Part shown: positions 10,447 through 22,747 of the stretch, piece by piece
Layout of the letters: each line of letters opens with the position of its first letter
How positions within the stretch are numbered: position 1 is the stretch's first letter
From: Craterostigma plantagineum
Taxonomy: Eukaryota > Streptophyta > Magnoliopsida > Lamiales > Linderniaceae
DNA length: 64,000 nucleotides
Direction of reading: 5' to 3'
NCBI GenBank assembly: GCA_027422505.1
Contig: JAPQWV010000017.1
Span: 21,283,501-21,347,500, forward strand
Translations under genes and position numbers: made by a program
Notes under the pieces: model-generated
Database searches by the model: none
Told to the model about the DNA's origin: nothing
Seen by the model: only the letters and a program-made list of their open reading frames with translations

Positions 10447-12896
10447 ATGTCACTCATACAAAACTTCTGCATATACTTTATATTCATTTTAACGTTGAAT
10501 AATTCTCGAGCATCGGAAGGTAGCTATCGTCGCTATCGCTTCGTGGTGAGAGTTACATTATAACTCATAATACCGATTTACATATAGATTTATTAATCAT
10601 GCCAAATTCCACTTAAAAACATCTGGAAAAATCATCCCTCTATTTGCAGGTGGAAGAAAGGTCATACACAAGATTATGCGAAACCAAAAAGATTCTTACA
10701 GTTAACGGAGAATTCCCAGGCCCCGCAATCGAAGTACATCAAGGAGAGACAATCTTCGTCGATGTTTTTAACGAAGGGAGAGACAACATAACAATACATT
10801 GGTACGAGGATACCACGACTCAATAATATAACTATGTAGTACATATATTATGTTATGTTGTCTAATTTCTTTGTAAGAACAAGAAACAATAATAAACGTT
10901 GTGCAAGGCATGGAGTGGCGCAGCCAAGAAACCCGTGGTCAGACGGGCCCGCATATATAACCCAATGCCCAATACAGCCCGGCAATAGGTTTCGACAAAA
11001 GGTCATATTTTCCGAGGAGATAGGCACGCTTTGGTGGCACGCTCATAGCGATTGGCAACGAGCAACTGTTCACGGCCCTATCATCATCTACCCAAGACCG
11101 GCCGATACTTACCCGTTCCCTAAGCCCGCCGCAGAAATCACTATTATCTTAGGTACATTTTTTTAATCAGAATTATAACATCTGTAGGCTTGTTACGATC
11201 AATACTTCGATATGAAAAATATATTAGGGGAGTGGTGGATCGAAGACGTCGAAAGAGTGCTAGAGGAGTTTGTCGAGTCGGGAGACGTACCAAGGGATTC
11301 TGACGCATATACGATAAACGGTCAACCTGGGGACCTCTACAGATGTTCGAGTCGCGGTAATAAGAACTAAACCCTAGTTTTGAAAAAATTGTTCGAATCA
11401 GTCTTTCTCTATCCTAAACATGTACGTATGCGGATAGCTGCACTTCTACGTTAAGATTACTGACGGTATGGTTTTTTATGCTGAAAAGAAAAGGAAAAGT
11501 GTGACGGTACGCTGCTCGAAGCAACACGTACCGTTGTTGGATGCACTAACTTAGTCTTCCTTCCTCTTTAATTCTGCACACCAAACGCACTCTAATATTC
11601 CTGTCTCTATCATTCTCTAATACACATTTATAGATACCTTCAAGATGTGCGTGAGGCCGAAAGAAGCCTACCTCCTCCGAATAATCAACGCGGCCATGAA
11701 TGAAATCCACTTCTTCGGAATTTCCCGACACAAGCTGACCGTTGTGGGGGCCGACGCGGCGTACACCAAACCCTTGACCCGAGACTTCATAGTCGTCGCG
11801 CCCGGCCAAACCATCGACTGCATACTGATCGCCGACCAAAACCCTAACGATCGCTACTACGTCGCCGCGAAGCCCTTCGTCGACGCGCAAATTCCCTTCG
11901 ACAACACGACCGCCACGGGATTACTACAGTACGAAGGCGTAGAAGCGCACGAATCATCCTCGACGACTCATCAACTCCCTTCGTTTCCACCCTTCAACGA
12001 CACTCTATCGGCGTTCGAATTCTGCTATAGCTTGAGGAGCTTGAACTCCAATGCCCATCCGTGCAACGTCCCCTCGGAGATTGACGAGAGGATCGTTTCG
12101 AGCCTTTCGATCAATTTGCGACTGTGTTCTAATAAAAGCCAAACGTGCGAAGGGTCGAACGGGACCCGCCTAGCGGCCAGCATGAACAACGTGAGCTTCG
12201 TGCCTCCCAGCACCAGCATTCTCCAGGCGTATCTCTATCGGAAAAACGGAGTCTTTCGCGATAATTTTCCGAAATTTCCGCCTATAGCATTTGACTACAC
12301 CTCGGAAGGTGCATTCCCGTTCGAGCTTCAAGTCCCGAGGAGGGGAACCAAAGCGCTCGTCTTGAGGTACGGCACGAGCGTAGAGGTCATTTTTCAAAAC
12401 ACGAATTTGGTGGCGGGGCTTAGCCATCCCATGCACTTGCATGGGTATGGGTTCTATGTTGTCGGGTCGGGTTTTGGGAACTTCGACGAAAAGCGGGACC
12501 CGTCGGGCTACAACCTCGTCGATCCTCAGCATCGGAATACCATCGTTGTTCCCAGGGGCGGGTGGACTGCTATCAGATTCCGGGCTTATAATCCAGGTTA
12601 AGATAGACTCCCACTAATTTTAAAAGTTAGTCGTTTATTAGAACTTTGTTATAGTTTTGAAAGGTAGTCTTTTTACTGTTCCCAAAAAAATTGTCTTGGA
12701 TAATTCCAAATTTACACCTTTTATGAAATAAAAATAATTAGATTAAATGAGATAAATAATTAATTAAGGACAAGATACTCATTTCATTTTATTTCTTAAT
12801 ATGTGTGCAATTACCAACATCGTTCTTTTTAGAATAAGAGGTGGTAATTGATACGACAAATAATACTATCTATTTTGTAATTTTCATTTATGAAGA

Positions 12897-12981
<85 letters not shown>

Positions 12982-13113
12982 GGTGTGTGGTTCTTACATT
13001 GCCATCTTGAGCGTCACTTGACTTGGGGAATGGAGACGGTGGTGATCGTTAGAGACGGCGAAGGCCCAACTGAAAGAGTGCTTCCTCCGCCGATTGATAT
13101 GCCGCCGTGTTGA
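10447..13113 (+). CDS. Laccase B (multicopper oxidase), six exons
   Basis: Secreted laccase, close paralogue of laccase A. Exons 10447-10545, 10650-10801, 10908-11152, 11228-11356, 11634-12596 and 12983-13113 join without a stop to 572 residues. The first four and the last are the same length as in laccase A (99, 152, 245, 129 and 131 bp). The signal peptide is followed by [19 protein letters not shown] and HCHLERH. The type-1 copper Cys is residue 536 with Met546 as axial residue. It ends DMPPC, then TGA. Introns differ strongly from laccase A; intron 5 ends in a long TTA microsatellite that forms its 3' splice site. The exons are intact and presumably functional. Substrate is unknown. Confidence 0.93.
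12901..12980. repeat. (TTA)n microsatellite against a 3' splice site
   Basis: About 27 uninterrupted TTA units ending directly at the AG (12981-12982) that precedes the last exon of laccase B. The array replaces the usual polypyrimidine tract region. Confidence 0.95.
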
Positions 13114-14343
13114 ATGTTACAGTGAGACAAGAAATGCGATTTTTTGTTTTTATTTAAGTGTCTATTATATACGGATATAAGTATGTCTTTGTTGCATCAT
13201 CGTGTAATGAAAACGGGAATGATTTAAGTGCGTGACGTGGAGATATACTGGGATTTATGAAGTCAATTTATGAAGGCTGATTCATGATTAAGCGTTCTTA
13301 ATTATTTGGTTGGGACATTTCCATGGTTTTGGTTTTGATCGTTGCTGATTACCTAACAAAGTCAAATTGTTGAATTTCTTCTTTACGATTCGCCTTATGT
13401 AATTATGATAATAGTATTAATATTGTGGTGGAGTTGTGTCTAACTGATGTTTTCGTTACGTAGGGGCGATAAGATAAGATAGTATCATTAAACAATAAAG
13501 TATAAAAACCTTATAAAAGACAATAGAAAAATACTACTATGGCATCTTTAGGGTTGGTGTGTGTATATTATATAATATAATATATAATCGTACCCTTTTG
13601 ACCTTACCAGACCATTATTCCATCATGTGAAGGTTCATGCGAACATGGTATTAATGCAACATGCATGAAGTGATTTTTGTAAGGTGCATGACAGATCATA
13701 ATATTTGTCGTTAATAACGAATTCGTAATTGAATTCAACGTAATAATTTCAAACGACTCACGCGTGGCGGCCCAAACGACCAACTTTCGTTATTAAAAAA
13801 TCTCAAAAAATTATGAATCTCATTGTCAATTACAATAAGCACGCATATCATGAACGAGAAGTATTACCAAAAAGACATATTTTAATGATGTTTTTTCCTT
13901 GCAAGAGACAGCTTTCTCTCTGACCTGTTAAACAAAGAACTTAGGATATCTTGTAGGACATACGCGATGGCTGCTGAAGAAAATGTCTGTTTTCTATTAA
14001 AATCAATTTCCGTGGACGGTGATATTCACTGGATTAGCCATCGAAACCATATTGTGACTTGGAAAAAAAATACTAGGTTTCTTTATCTAGTCTATATAAA
14101 TAAACGCTTAGTTAAAATAATTTAAACTAGCCGTCGAACACTGTTCATTCCAAGAAAGTTCACAAGCTCCATCTATCTATATATATACACATATATGTGT
14201 ATGCTAATATCACCGCTCCATCATTTGTACAAACAACAATCAAGCATATACAAAAAAAATATCATCTCATCCTACACAAATAGCAAAAAGATTTAAACAT
14301 TATTCTTCCCTCGCTCGCAGACTGAAAGAAAAAAGCTTCAAAA
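13114..14343. other. Intergenic, laccase B 3' flank and laccase C promoter
   Basis: No gene is seen. A TATATAAA box lies at 14093-14100, about 245 bp before the laccase C start, followed by an A/C-rich leader. A TTATATAATATAATATATAA-type palindromic stretch lies near 13568. Confidence 0.45.
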
Positions 14344-14698
14344 ATGAAGGCCTTCGTCTTCAGTTTTCTTGCCCTTATTCTCCTATGCATCATAGTGCCA
14401 GGGAATGCAGCAGTTCGTCGCCATAAGTTCGTGGTAAGATCATTACCAAAACATTACAACATATAGTTCTTGCCCTTCTTCTCTCTTTATTACATCAAAA
14501 AGTTAATTTATTTTTAACAATCTTTGACCATTTTCAGCTGCAAGAATCGTGGCACAGCCGACTTTGCACCAACAAATCCATGCTAACCATCAATGGTCAG
14601 TTCCCCGGCCCAACCATCTACGCCAGAAGAGGAGATTTAGTCATCATTGACGTTTACAACAATGCCAACCAAAACATCACCATTCACTGGTACATACT

Positions 14699-14736
<38 letters not shown>

Positions 14737-16850
14737 ATACAATAATGTAGACAAATTATTTAATAAATAATATTAATATAATCTATAGGCATGGAGTGAA
14801 GATGCCTAGGTACCCATGGTCAGACGGGCCCGAGTACGTGACCCAGTGCCCGATAAGCCCCGGGACAAAGTTTAGCCAGCGAGTGGTTCTTTCCGACGAA
14901 GAGGGAACTCTTTGGTGGCATGCACACAGCGAGTGGTCGAGGTCGTCCGTGTACGGCGCGCTCGTCATCTTACCTCCAAAGAATGCTCCCTACCCTTTCC
15001 CTAAGCCCCACGCCGAAGTTCCCATCATACTCGGTACGTCCCTACGACGACAACCCCCCCCCCCCCCCTTCTTATTACGTATATGAATGCAATAATATTT
15101 TAGCTGATCTGGGTAGCTGATGTTAGAAATTGAGGGCTTCAACCTAAAATTAGTTGGCAACAGACTAGGCGAAGTTGCTCCTTTGATCTATTAATTGAGT
15201 TGCGTGAGTTGAATTATTCGATGAGGGACGTTGGATGACCAATTTTCCTAAAAGCTTAAGCTACTAGTAGGGAATGTATATTTTTTATATATTATATTTC
15301 CAAAACGCCCCTTCACGTATATACCGTTTTTTATTTATAATTTAGTCTTAGACATGAACTTTCGTTAATGGATGTTCATGAGGATTCGCATCCAGATTTA
15401 TTTGGTCCCTGAGCTCTCATACTATACAATGTGGAATGACCAATTCACCTAAAGCTTATAGGGACAATATCATTTTTAAATCTTACATATTATAATTCTA
15501 ACATAGGATAAAATAAAAAATATCAACAGTTGACATTATTACGAAAAATGATGGCAGGAGAATGGTGGAACGCCAGCGTCCAGCAGGTGATGGAGGACTT
15601 CCTCGCAAACGGAGCCGACCCCATCAACTCAAACGCGTACCTAATCAACGGCCAGCCCGGCGACCTCTACCCGTGCTCGAGCCAGGACGCCTTCAGCCTA
15701 ACCGTCGACCAGGGAAAGACGTACATGCTCCGAATGGTCAACGCAGCGATGAACAACATACTCTTCTTCAAGGTCGCGGCCCACAACCTAACCGTCGTCG
15801 GCTCGGACGGGGCCTACACGAAGCCCTTCACCACCGACTACTTAGCCATCTCCCCGGGGCAAACCCTAGACGTCCTCCTCCATGCCGACCAGCCGCCCAG
15901 CCACTACTACATGGCCGCCAGGGCCTACGCCAGCGGCGGAAACTTCCAAACCACCACCACCACCGCCGCCGTGAGGTACTCCGGCGGGAACTACACCGCC
16001 CCGCCGTCGCCGGCCCGGCCCGTCCTCCCTCCCGTCAATGACACCGCATCGTCCGCGGGCTTCACCGCTAGGCTCAGGAGCCTGGCAAGTTCGGCCCGCC
16101 CGGTCGACGTGCCCTTAAACGTCACCAACAAATTCTTCTTCACGCTCTCCATAAATCTACGGCCTTGCCCCGTCAACACCCCGTGCGAGGGCCCGCTAGG
16201 GGAAAGGCTGTTGGCGAGCATCAACAACATAACGTTGATACTGCCTAAGAGGGACATGCTCCAAGCTTATTACAAGAGGATAAATGGGGTTTATGAGACG
16301 GATTTTCCGAGGAACCCTCCTTTTCCTTACAACTACACGCAGCAGTTCGTGCCTAGAGATTTATCGAGGCCTCAGAATGGGACGGAGGTGATAGTACTAA
16401 AGTACGATTCGACGGTGGAGATTGTGTTTCAAGGGACTAATACGGTGTCGGGGATCGATCATCCCATGCATTTGCATGGGTATAGCTTTTACGTCGTTGG
16501 GTCGGGATTTGGGAACTTCGATCCCGAGAAGGATCCTTTGAAGTATAACCTTGTCGATCCTCCGTTGATGGAGACCATCGCCGTGCCTAAGAGTGGATGG
16601 ACTGCAATCAGATTTAGGGCGAATAATCCAGGTAAGAATAGTATACATATATGATAGTATCATCTGTTATGTGATTTTTTTTTTTTGTGTGTGTGTAATG
16701 ATTTGATTAACCTTCGCAGGTGTTTGGTTCATGCACTGTCATTTCGAGCGCCACGTAAGCTGGGGAATGGGAATGGTGTTCATCGTGAACGACGGCAAAG
16801 GCCGCAATGAAAAGATGCTGCCGCCGCCGCCCGATATGCCTCGGTGTTGA
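14344..16850 (+). CDS. Laccase C (multicopper oxidase), five exons
   Basis: Secreted laccase, more diverged from A and B. Exons 14344-14433, 14538-14689, 14789-15033, 15558-16631 and 16720-16850 join without a stop to 563 residues. The signal peptide (Phe/Leu/Ile-rich, ending near GNAA) is followed by HWHG (80-83), [15 protein letters not shown] and HCHFERH. The type-1 copper Cys is residue 527 with Met537 axial. The exon corresponding to exons 4 and 5 of A and B is one continuous 1074-bp exon, so an intron has been lost here or gained there. Coding GC is higher than in A and B. Intron 2 holds a TA microsatellite and intron 3 a poly-C run. An AATAAA polyadenylation signal lies near 17100. Confidence 0.94.
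14702..14733. repeat. (AT)n microsatellite in laccase C intron 2
   Basis: Sixteen AT dinucleotide units just downstream of the intron 2 donor (GT at 14690-14691). Confidence 0.9.
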
Positions 16851-19031
16851 TTTTTCTATTTATTCATCAAACAGTCAATTGTAAGATAAATTTATACAAA
16901 AAGGGTGTTCCAAAAGTAGTCAAGACATAGGTGAAAGACTTCGTCTCGTTATGGCGAGACGGGTTCTCAGAATAATCGCAAAGTTTGTAATTTTTTTTAT
17001 TTCATTTGTATTTTTATTGAATATCTTTGTTTGTTAAAACTTACGCATTTCCATTCCATGGGAACTTATGTAATAGACATTCATTTGTTTCTGAATACAA
17101 TAAATAGGGTGCTACTAAGTACTATTGGCACCCATTTGGTGTGAAAAACATTGACAATTGTAAAAAAAAAAATGTTTTCTACATTGATTCAACAATAATA
17201 ATTGTAAGCATTAATTTATTAAATCTACTAATTAATACAATCACCGACGCTTTATTGATCCAATTTTCAATAATATTAATTAATTTATTTATATTTGAAG
17301 TTAAATTTACATTTTAACTTAAAAAAATTTACATTAGTTTATAAGCATTCTTGTCATATTATATATTTCATATTAACACACACAAGTAGATTTAAACAAA
17401 AAATAAAAAAAACCAAGATCAAGATCATGTTTTCGAATATTGACTTACAATTTTATACGTTTATTTAATAAATGTGAAGAACGATAATTTAATAGTTATA
17501 AAGGAGATAATCTAACTATGTGGAATGAATAATTCAATAAACAGCTACTACAATACAACGTCGATACTATCTACAAAGAATTAATAAATATGTAAAAGGA
17601 AAAATGATTTGTGGAGATATAACTATAATAAATAAAAAATAGATGAGTGAAATGATAAATTACTTTTAGCTATAGTTAAAAATTAATTTGTGAGGATATA
17701 ACAAAAATAATAAAAAAAAAATTAAAGGATTAAGTGTGGGCTGGGGGGGGGGGGGGGGGGTGGTGGTTTGTAATTCTATTCACACACCCTCTATTTACTA
17801 AATACACCCCTCTTTATTACCAAAGAAAATCAACCTAAATATAGATTGTTTTCAAGTTTTTTTAATGCTTTATTTTATCCTCTCTCATATTTATTATTCA
17901 GGAATTCTAGCGAAAATAATTACTATTTTTTTTTCAACCAATATTACTAACACTTGTCAAAATTATATAATTTTAAATTAAATTTAGTAAAGTATATAAG
18001 TGGATTTCGTATGTCATATGAATTATACTTATAATATCTACAATATACAAATATTATAATATTGAGTATTTAAATAAATTAACTTGTAAGTCTTTTTCAA
18101 GTTATAAGTTAATAAGATATTTTACGTTATATGATTAGTTTTTATTAATAAGTTATACTTTTAAATAAAGTGAAACAGTGTAGATTAATTTAAAATTAAA
18201 TTATTTAATGCGGCATGTTAATGAAAAATAAATTAATTAATAAAATTATTATTGTTGAATAATTACTGCACAAAACCGTTTATGGGACGGCTCATATGTA
18301 AAGTATTTTGTCATGTTGCACAATTTATGTAATGCATTTAATGTAATGGGGGTGTAAATAGCACTTTATATTCAATAGGGGGTGTGAATAGTAGGTGGGT
18401 TAGTTCGCACACCTTCAAAATAGAAAACGTCCTCAAATTTCCAGTTAATTAGTATTTGATCAAAGACATAATATTTAAAGCTGTAATTAATTGTGTGATA
18501 ATCATTAGGGGGTCTAAATAGAATCTAAGGTCTGCATAGAATTACCCTGATAAATATCAAATACTATCTAACTATTATATTAAGGATGAGAATAATAGAA
18601 GTAACTTTCCTCAATTTGTTGGTACGACAATCATCGTAATTATTATTTACTCTTAATTTTAAATTTATTCCAATTATAACTCCGAAAATCAATTTTTTAT
18701 ATACTCATAAATAACACAAAATTAAGCTTACTATTATAATTTTACCTGATAAAAATAACTTAAATCTAAGTCAATAGTATATAGTTATGTAACCAACCAC
18801 TGGAGTGTGTAGAAAATATTAGGTAATAATAGCTCGTCAAAAAGAGAACGAAATGATTCCATGACATGAGTTTTTTGGTACATTAAACGGCGGTTTTATT
18901 CAAAAAAACACGTAGGTAGCCATCGACGAGCTAAGGACAGCCCAGGAAGATAAATGACAAAGCATTACAAACGCAATCGAAACACAGAACAAATCAAGAA
19001 AACGACACACAGAGAGAAGGCACAAGATTCC
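16851..19031. other. AT-rich intergenic region with poly-G run
   Basis: No gene is supported in about 2.2 kb. A run of about 18 G lies near 17742-17760. The words GTGTGAATAG and CTATTCACACACCC occur in opposite orientations near 17775 and 18385, which may mark a MITE, but the ends are not definable. Confidence 0.45.
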
Positions 19032-21315
19032 TCATGCAAAGGTCCCATCGATTTCCACGACCTCATAACCCTTTTCGATCGAAGCCTTAACCGCGTCGAT
19101 CAAAAGCTGAGTCTTCCTAGTAACAATCGCCCACTTCTTCTCCGGCAACTCACCTCCATACTTAACCCTCCCAACGAGCCTCGAAAACTCCTCGACCATG
19201 AGAGCCTCTTGAGGAAGCTTCCCCTCCTCGAGGCTCACCAAATGGTCCGTAGGCTTCGGGTCCCACCCTAAATCAAGTTCCTTGAAGGCCGACTTCGTAG
19301 TGGTCCAAAACGGAGCATTTCCCTCGTCGAATGGGATCACAAAGTCGTCCACGTGGAGGGTCCCGTGGGTCCCGACCACGGTTAGGTCCATGGTGAGGTT
19401 CGACAAGAAAGAGCACCGAAAGGTGGCGGTTACGCCTCCGCCGGCGTTGTTGTTGTCTTCCCAGTGTAAAAAGGCGCCGCAGTCGACGATGACTCCGTGG
19501 GCGTTGAAGGTCGTCCCGCGGAGGGCTTGGACGGTGTTCGGGAGTTTGTAGTCAGTTGCCCAGAGGATGGCTCGGATGCAGTACCAACCGACGTCTCCGA
19601 GTGCTCCGAGGGCGTCGAGGTCGGGCTTCACGCGTATGTTGTTCTCGAGGAAGCGTTGGTTCCCGAGGAATCCGAACGTGCTGTTGATCTGCATGAGAGA
19701 TGCATCTCAACAGTGGCGGAGGCAGAAAACTTTCCTAGTGGGGTTCAGTCTAATTGGACATCATACCCTATATTTTTGAAAAATTTCACTGGGGTCCCTA
19801 TAGTGTAATTTGTGTTCAATTTTACCCAAAACTTAATGTCCCCAAGTTAGTACTAATAAGAAATTCCAGTGGAGTCCAATGACCCCGGACCTCATGTGGC
19901 TCCGTCATTGCAGCTCAATATCAATTTTGTAAAAATTGCTAGACGAAAGTTAGATGGTATATTTGTTTTTTATTTTCGTTTTATATGCTAATATATAAAA
20001 GTATAGGTATATCATAGTCACCCATCTAAATAAATAATGTCAATTTTAATAATGTTTTTTTTTTTTGTACTTGGAAATTATTAAAAAAAAATTGAAACTA
20101 ACTAATTGGCCGCCTAGACAATTTATGTCGCATGACGCATAGCGCACCGCCTAGGCTTAGTTTTACAACCGAGTTCAATATCCATTAATGTTTATTTTTG
20201 TTGAATGTTTATTTCACCTAAACTTGAAGGAGTGTATAATATTTTAATTTTACATATTATATTATTACAAAAAGTCTCTCACGTCTACGTTGATTTTCTT
20301 CTTATCTGGCCATATCTTATACTCCCTCCGTCCCATAAGTTTATGGACATTTGGGTATTGGCACGGGAATTAAGAAACTGAATATTTTAATAATAAATTG
20401 TGTTGGAAAGGTAAAAAAGTGTATGTTTTGGCACGTCTTTTGATGATATTTAATATTATTATATTGATTGTTTGTGATAGTTTTTTTCCTAAAAAAAGGA
20501 AATGTACAAAAGATGTGGGACGCCCGATTTAGTAAAATGTACAAAAACTTTTGGGACGGAGGGAGTAATTTTTATTTGAGGATTGTCGTGAAGATTCATA
20601 TCCTACCTCAAAGTCGGGGCTCTAATTACCAAATAATCATTTATTTGAGAAAACATTCAACTTGAAGGAATGGTATTATATTTCATTTTATAAACTTAAA
20701 TTATATATATTATATATCAAAACGAATTACAATCTAATTGCTTATCCAGTCCTAAAACACTACAAAAGCCCTTCTCAGCAACTCTCAACACTCGTGGAAA
20801 GAAAAAACCAAAATATGAGTGTAAGAAACGAAAAGACATACGGATTTAACTTGTCCGAAGGCGTTAGCATCTGCCAAGAAAGCCCTCATCTTTTCCGTAC
20901 GAGGATGGTGCATCCACATCGTGGCATCCATAATCTGCAGCCCATTCGACTCAAACTCTCTGAGAATCTCATCAAGCTCGCCGACGTTCAGCGCCACTGG
21001 CTTCTCCAACAGCAGGTGCTTCTTCTTCCTCGAGGCCAAGACGGCCCACTTGAGGTGTAAACTCGTCGGCAGAGGAAGGTACACGGCGTCGACGTTTGGG
21101 TCGTCCAGGACGCCCTCGTAGGATCCGTACGCCTTGACAGTCGTGGGGAAGTCGTTGACCCTCGCAAAGGCGGCGGCTTTCTCCGACGAACGGCTGCCGA
21201 CGGCGACTATGGTGGAGGAAGAGGAGAGGAGTATGGCGCGGGAGACTTTGCGGGCGATTTGGGCGCAGCCCACGATGCCGAATCTGATTGTCGGTGGTGG
21301 TGGGTTTTGGCTCAT
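19032..21315 (-). CDS. Gfo/Idh/MocA-family NAD(P)-dependent oxidoreductase
   Basis: Two exons, 21315-20842 and 19688-19032, give 376 residues, close to the 360-370 of the plant proteins usually named 'uncharacterized oxidoreductase At4g09670-like'. The N-terminal Rossmann fold shows FGIVGCAQIARKV (residues 12-24), and the family's EKP triad, used for cofactor and substrate binding, is at 104-106. The second exon encodes the C-terminal alpha/beta substrate domain (NIRVKPDLDALGALGDVGWY). The donor GTATGT follows the QVKS codons and the acceptor is TCATGCAG. The 1153-bp intron contains two MITEs. Substrate is unknown; relatives act on sugars or dihydrodiols. Confidence 0.9.
19711..19910. mobile_element. 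hAT-type MITE in the oxidoreductase intron
   Basis: A 200-bp element with ends CAGTGGCGGAGGCAGA and TGTGGCTCCGTCATTG (imperfect inverted repeats). It is flanked by CATCTCAA (19703-19710) and CAGCTCAA (19911-19918), an 8-bp duplication with one mismatch. It begins 21 bp from the 3' splice site of the minus-strand gene. Confidence 0.75.
20322..20565. mobile_element. Stowaway MITE in the oxidoreductase intron
   Basis: A 244-bp element with the classic Stowaway inverted repeats CTCCCTCCGTCCCA and TGGGACGGAGGGAG, flanked by TA at 20320-20321 and 20566-20567. Confidence 0.92.
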
Positions 21316-22652
21316 GGTGAGTGGTGGGTTTTGGCCGTCGATTGATTTTTATCTTTTTTGGCCCTTTTTCTATGTTTTAGGAGTGAGCGTTGCTTGTGTG
21401 TGAAATCTGAACTGTGAGGTGCGTAATGAATGATTGTATTATCTACTGTGTCTTAGAATGTAATAACCAGGTCGGATTGTGTCATACTCGGGTTCAACCC
21501 TGACCTGACGTGTCTTAAACTGGTTGAAATATTGAACCCTAACTCGACTTGCTTTAACCAAATATAAAACATTAACCAGCCAACCAGTTTAAAATTTAGA
21601 AAAGAAAGAAAAATAACATTGTAACCAAACTAATTAAGTAAAACAATAGAGAAAGAAAGCAGTTTTTTTTTTCCAAAAATCAGCAACAATTACAATTCCA
21701 ACTGAGACAACTCATATAATTAAATAAAAGAAGTTTATTTTAATTATGTTAAGTGTTTTTAATAATTTATATTTTCGTGTTAAATGGGATGACAAACGGT
21801 TTGATTTCGGGTTGGGTTGATTTCGTGTTGAAAATTCGGACCCTAACCTGACCACTTAATATTCAGGCCGGGTTCGGATTTACCTATTTACTTTAACAGG
21901 TCGAAAATACTAAATCAAATCTGATATTTTCGGGTGCGGTTCGTGTTGGGTTGGCGGGTCGGGTTTGTTCTTAGCATCCCTACTTAAAACCCGACCCGAG
22001 AAACGTACAAGCGGGTCCGCCCCCATATTGAGTGAGGAGACAAATGCCAGTTAACTTTGTTGCGACTTACCAGGTGCGTTTAGATATCGATTGTCATAAT
22101 GATTGGACATACAATTTTTAGAAGTATTTGAAAAGAAAATTTAGGGTGCGTGTTTTGGTTTATATATAAATTGCAGATTAACCGCCTTTTTATGTCTGAT
22201 AAAAATATTAGGTGAAGTTGCATATTCAAGACTAATTAATATCGGCAGGACAGGAATTTGACTTATGATTATATAGGATAAAATAGGGGAAAAAGTATTA
22301 GATTTGCTTATGAAATGTAATAATTAACAAAGGTCGATTTTTATTGTATTTAGATGACTTACATGTGCATGTCTGTCGTTAAAGAAAAAGAGGCGATTTA
22401 ATACGAACGTGAATGTGTTCCTGCGCGAACACAAATGGCGTCCGAATCATATTACCGAACAAATATAAATGCACCGTCAATAGAAAACCTAATTTATAGA
22501 GACATCAAACAAAAATATTGTCGTTTGGCGTAGCACGACGAGATATACTGGCATATCTATAAATAAAGCTACTCATAATGCTCGTTTTCTTCCATACTTA
22601 CATAGAAATCATTAAAGGACTTTAGATATTGAGAGAGAGTGAGAGATAGACA
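21316..22652. other. Intergenic with a probable DNA-transposon remnant
   Basis: No gene is seen. About 21440-21990 contains alternating CGGGTTGGGTTGATTTCG and ACCCTAACCTGACC words and ends in GGTCGGGTTTGTTC...GCATCCCTA, which resembles widespread plant non-autonomous elements; termini are unclear. The remainder is AT-rich upstream sequence of the SABATH pseudogene. Confidence 0.4.
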
Positions 22653-22747
22653 ATGGAAGTTTCTCAAGTGCTTCACATGAATGGCGGCCTGGGAAAGACC
22701 AGCTATGCAAGCAATTCTTTAATGCAGGTACATATGTATGTGTAAAT

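Noticed and set aside
12170..12532. Minus-strand open frame across laccase B exon 5
   Set aside because: Antisense shadow of conserved laccase codons; the same shadow appears in laccase A.
12841..13113. Open frame with a long poly-Leu tract running into [11 protein letters not shown]
   Set aside because: It is the TTA microsatellite of laccase B intron 5 read through into exon 6; the AG acceptor and the paralogues show splicing.
15562..16041. 159-codon Arg/Pro-rich open frame
   Set aside because: Out-of-frame shadow of laccase C exon 4, caused by its high GC content.
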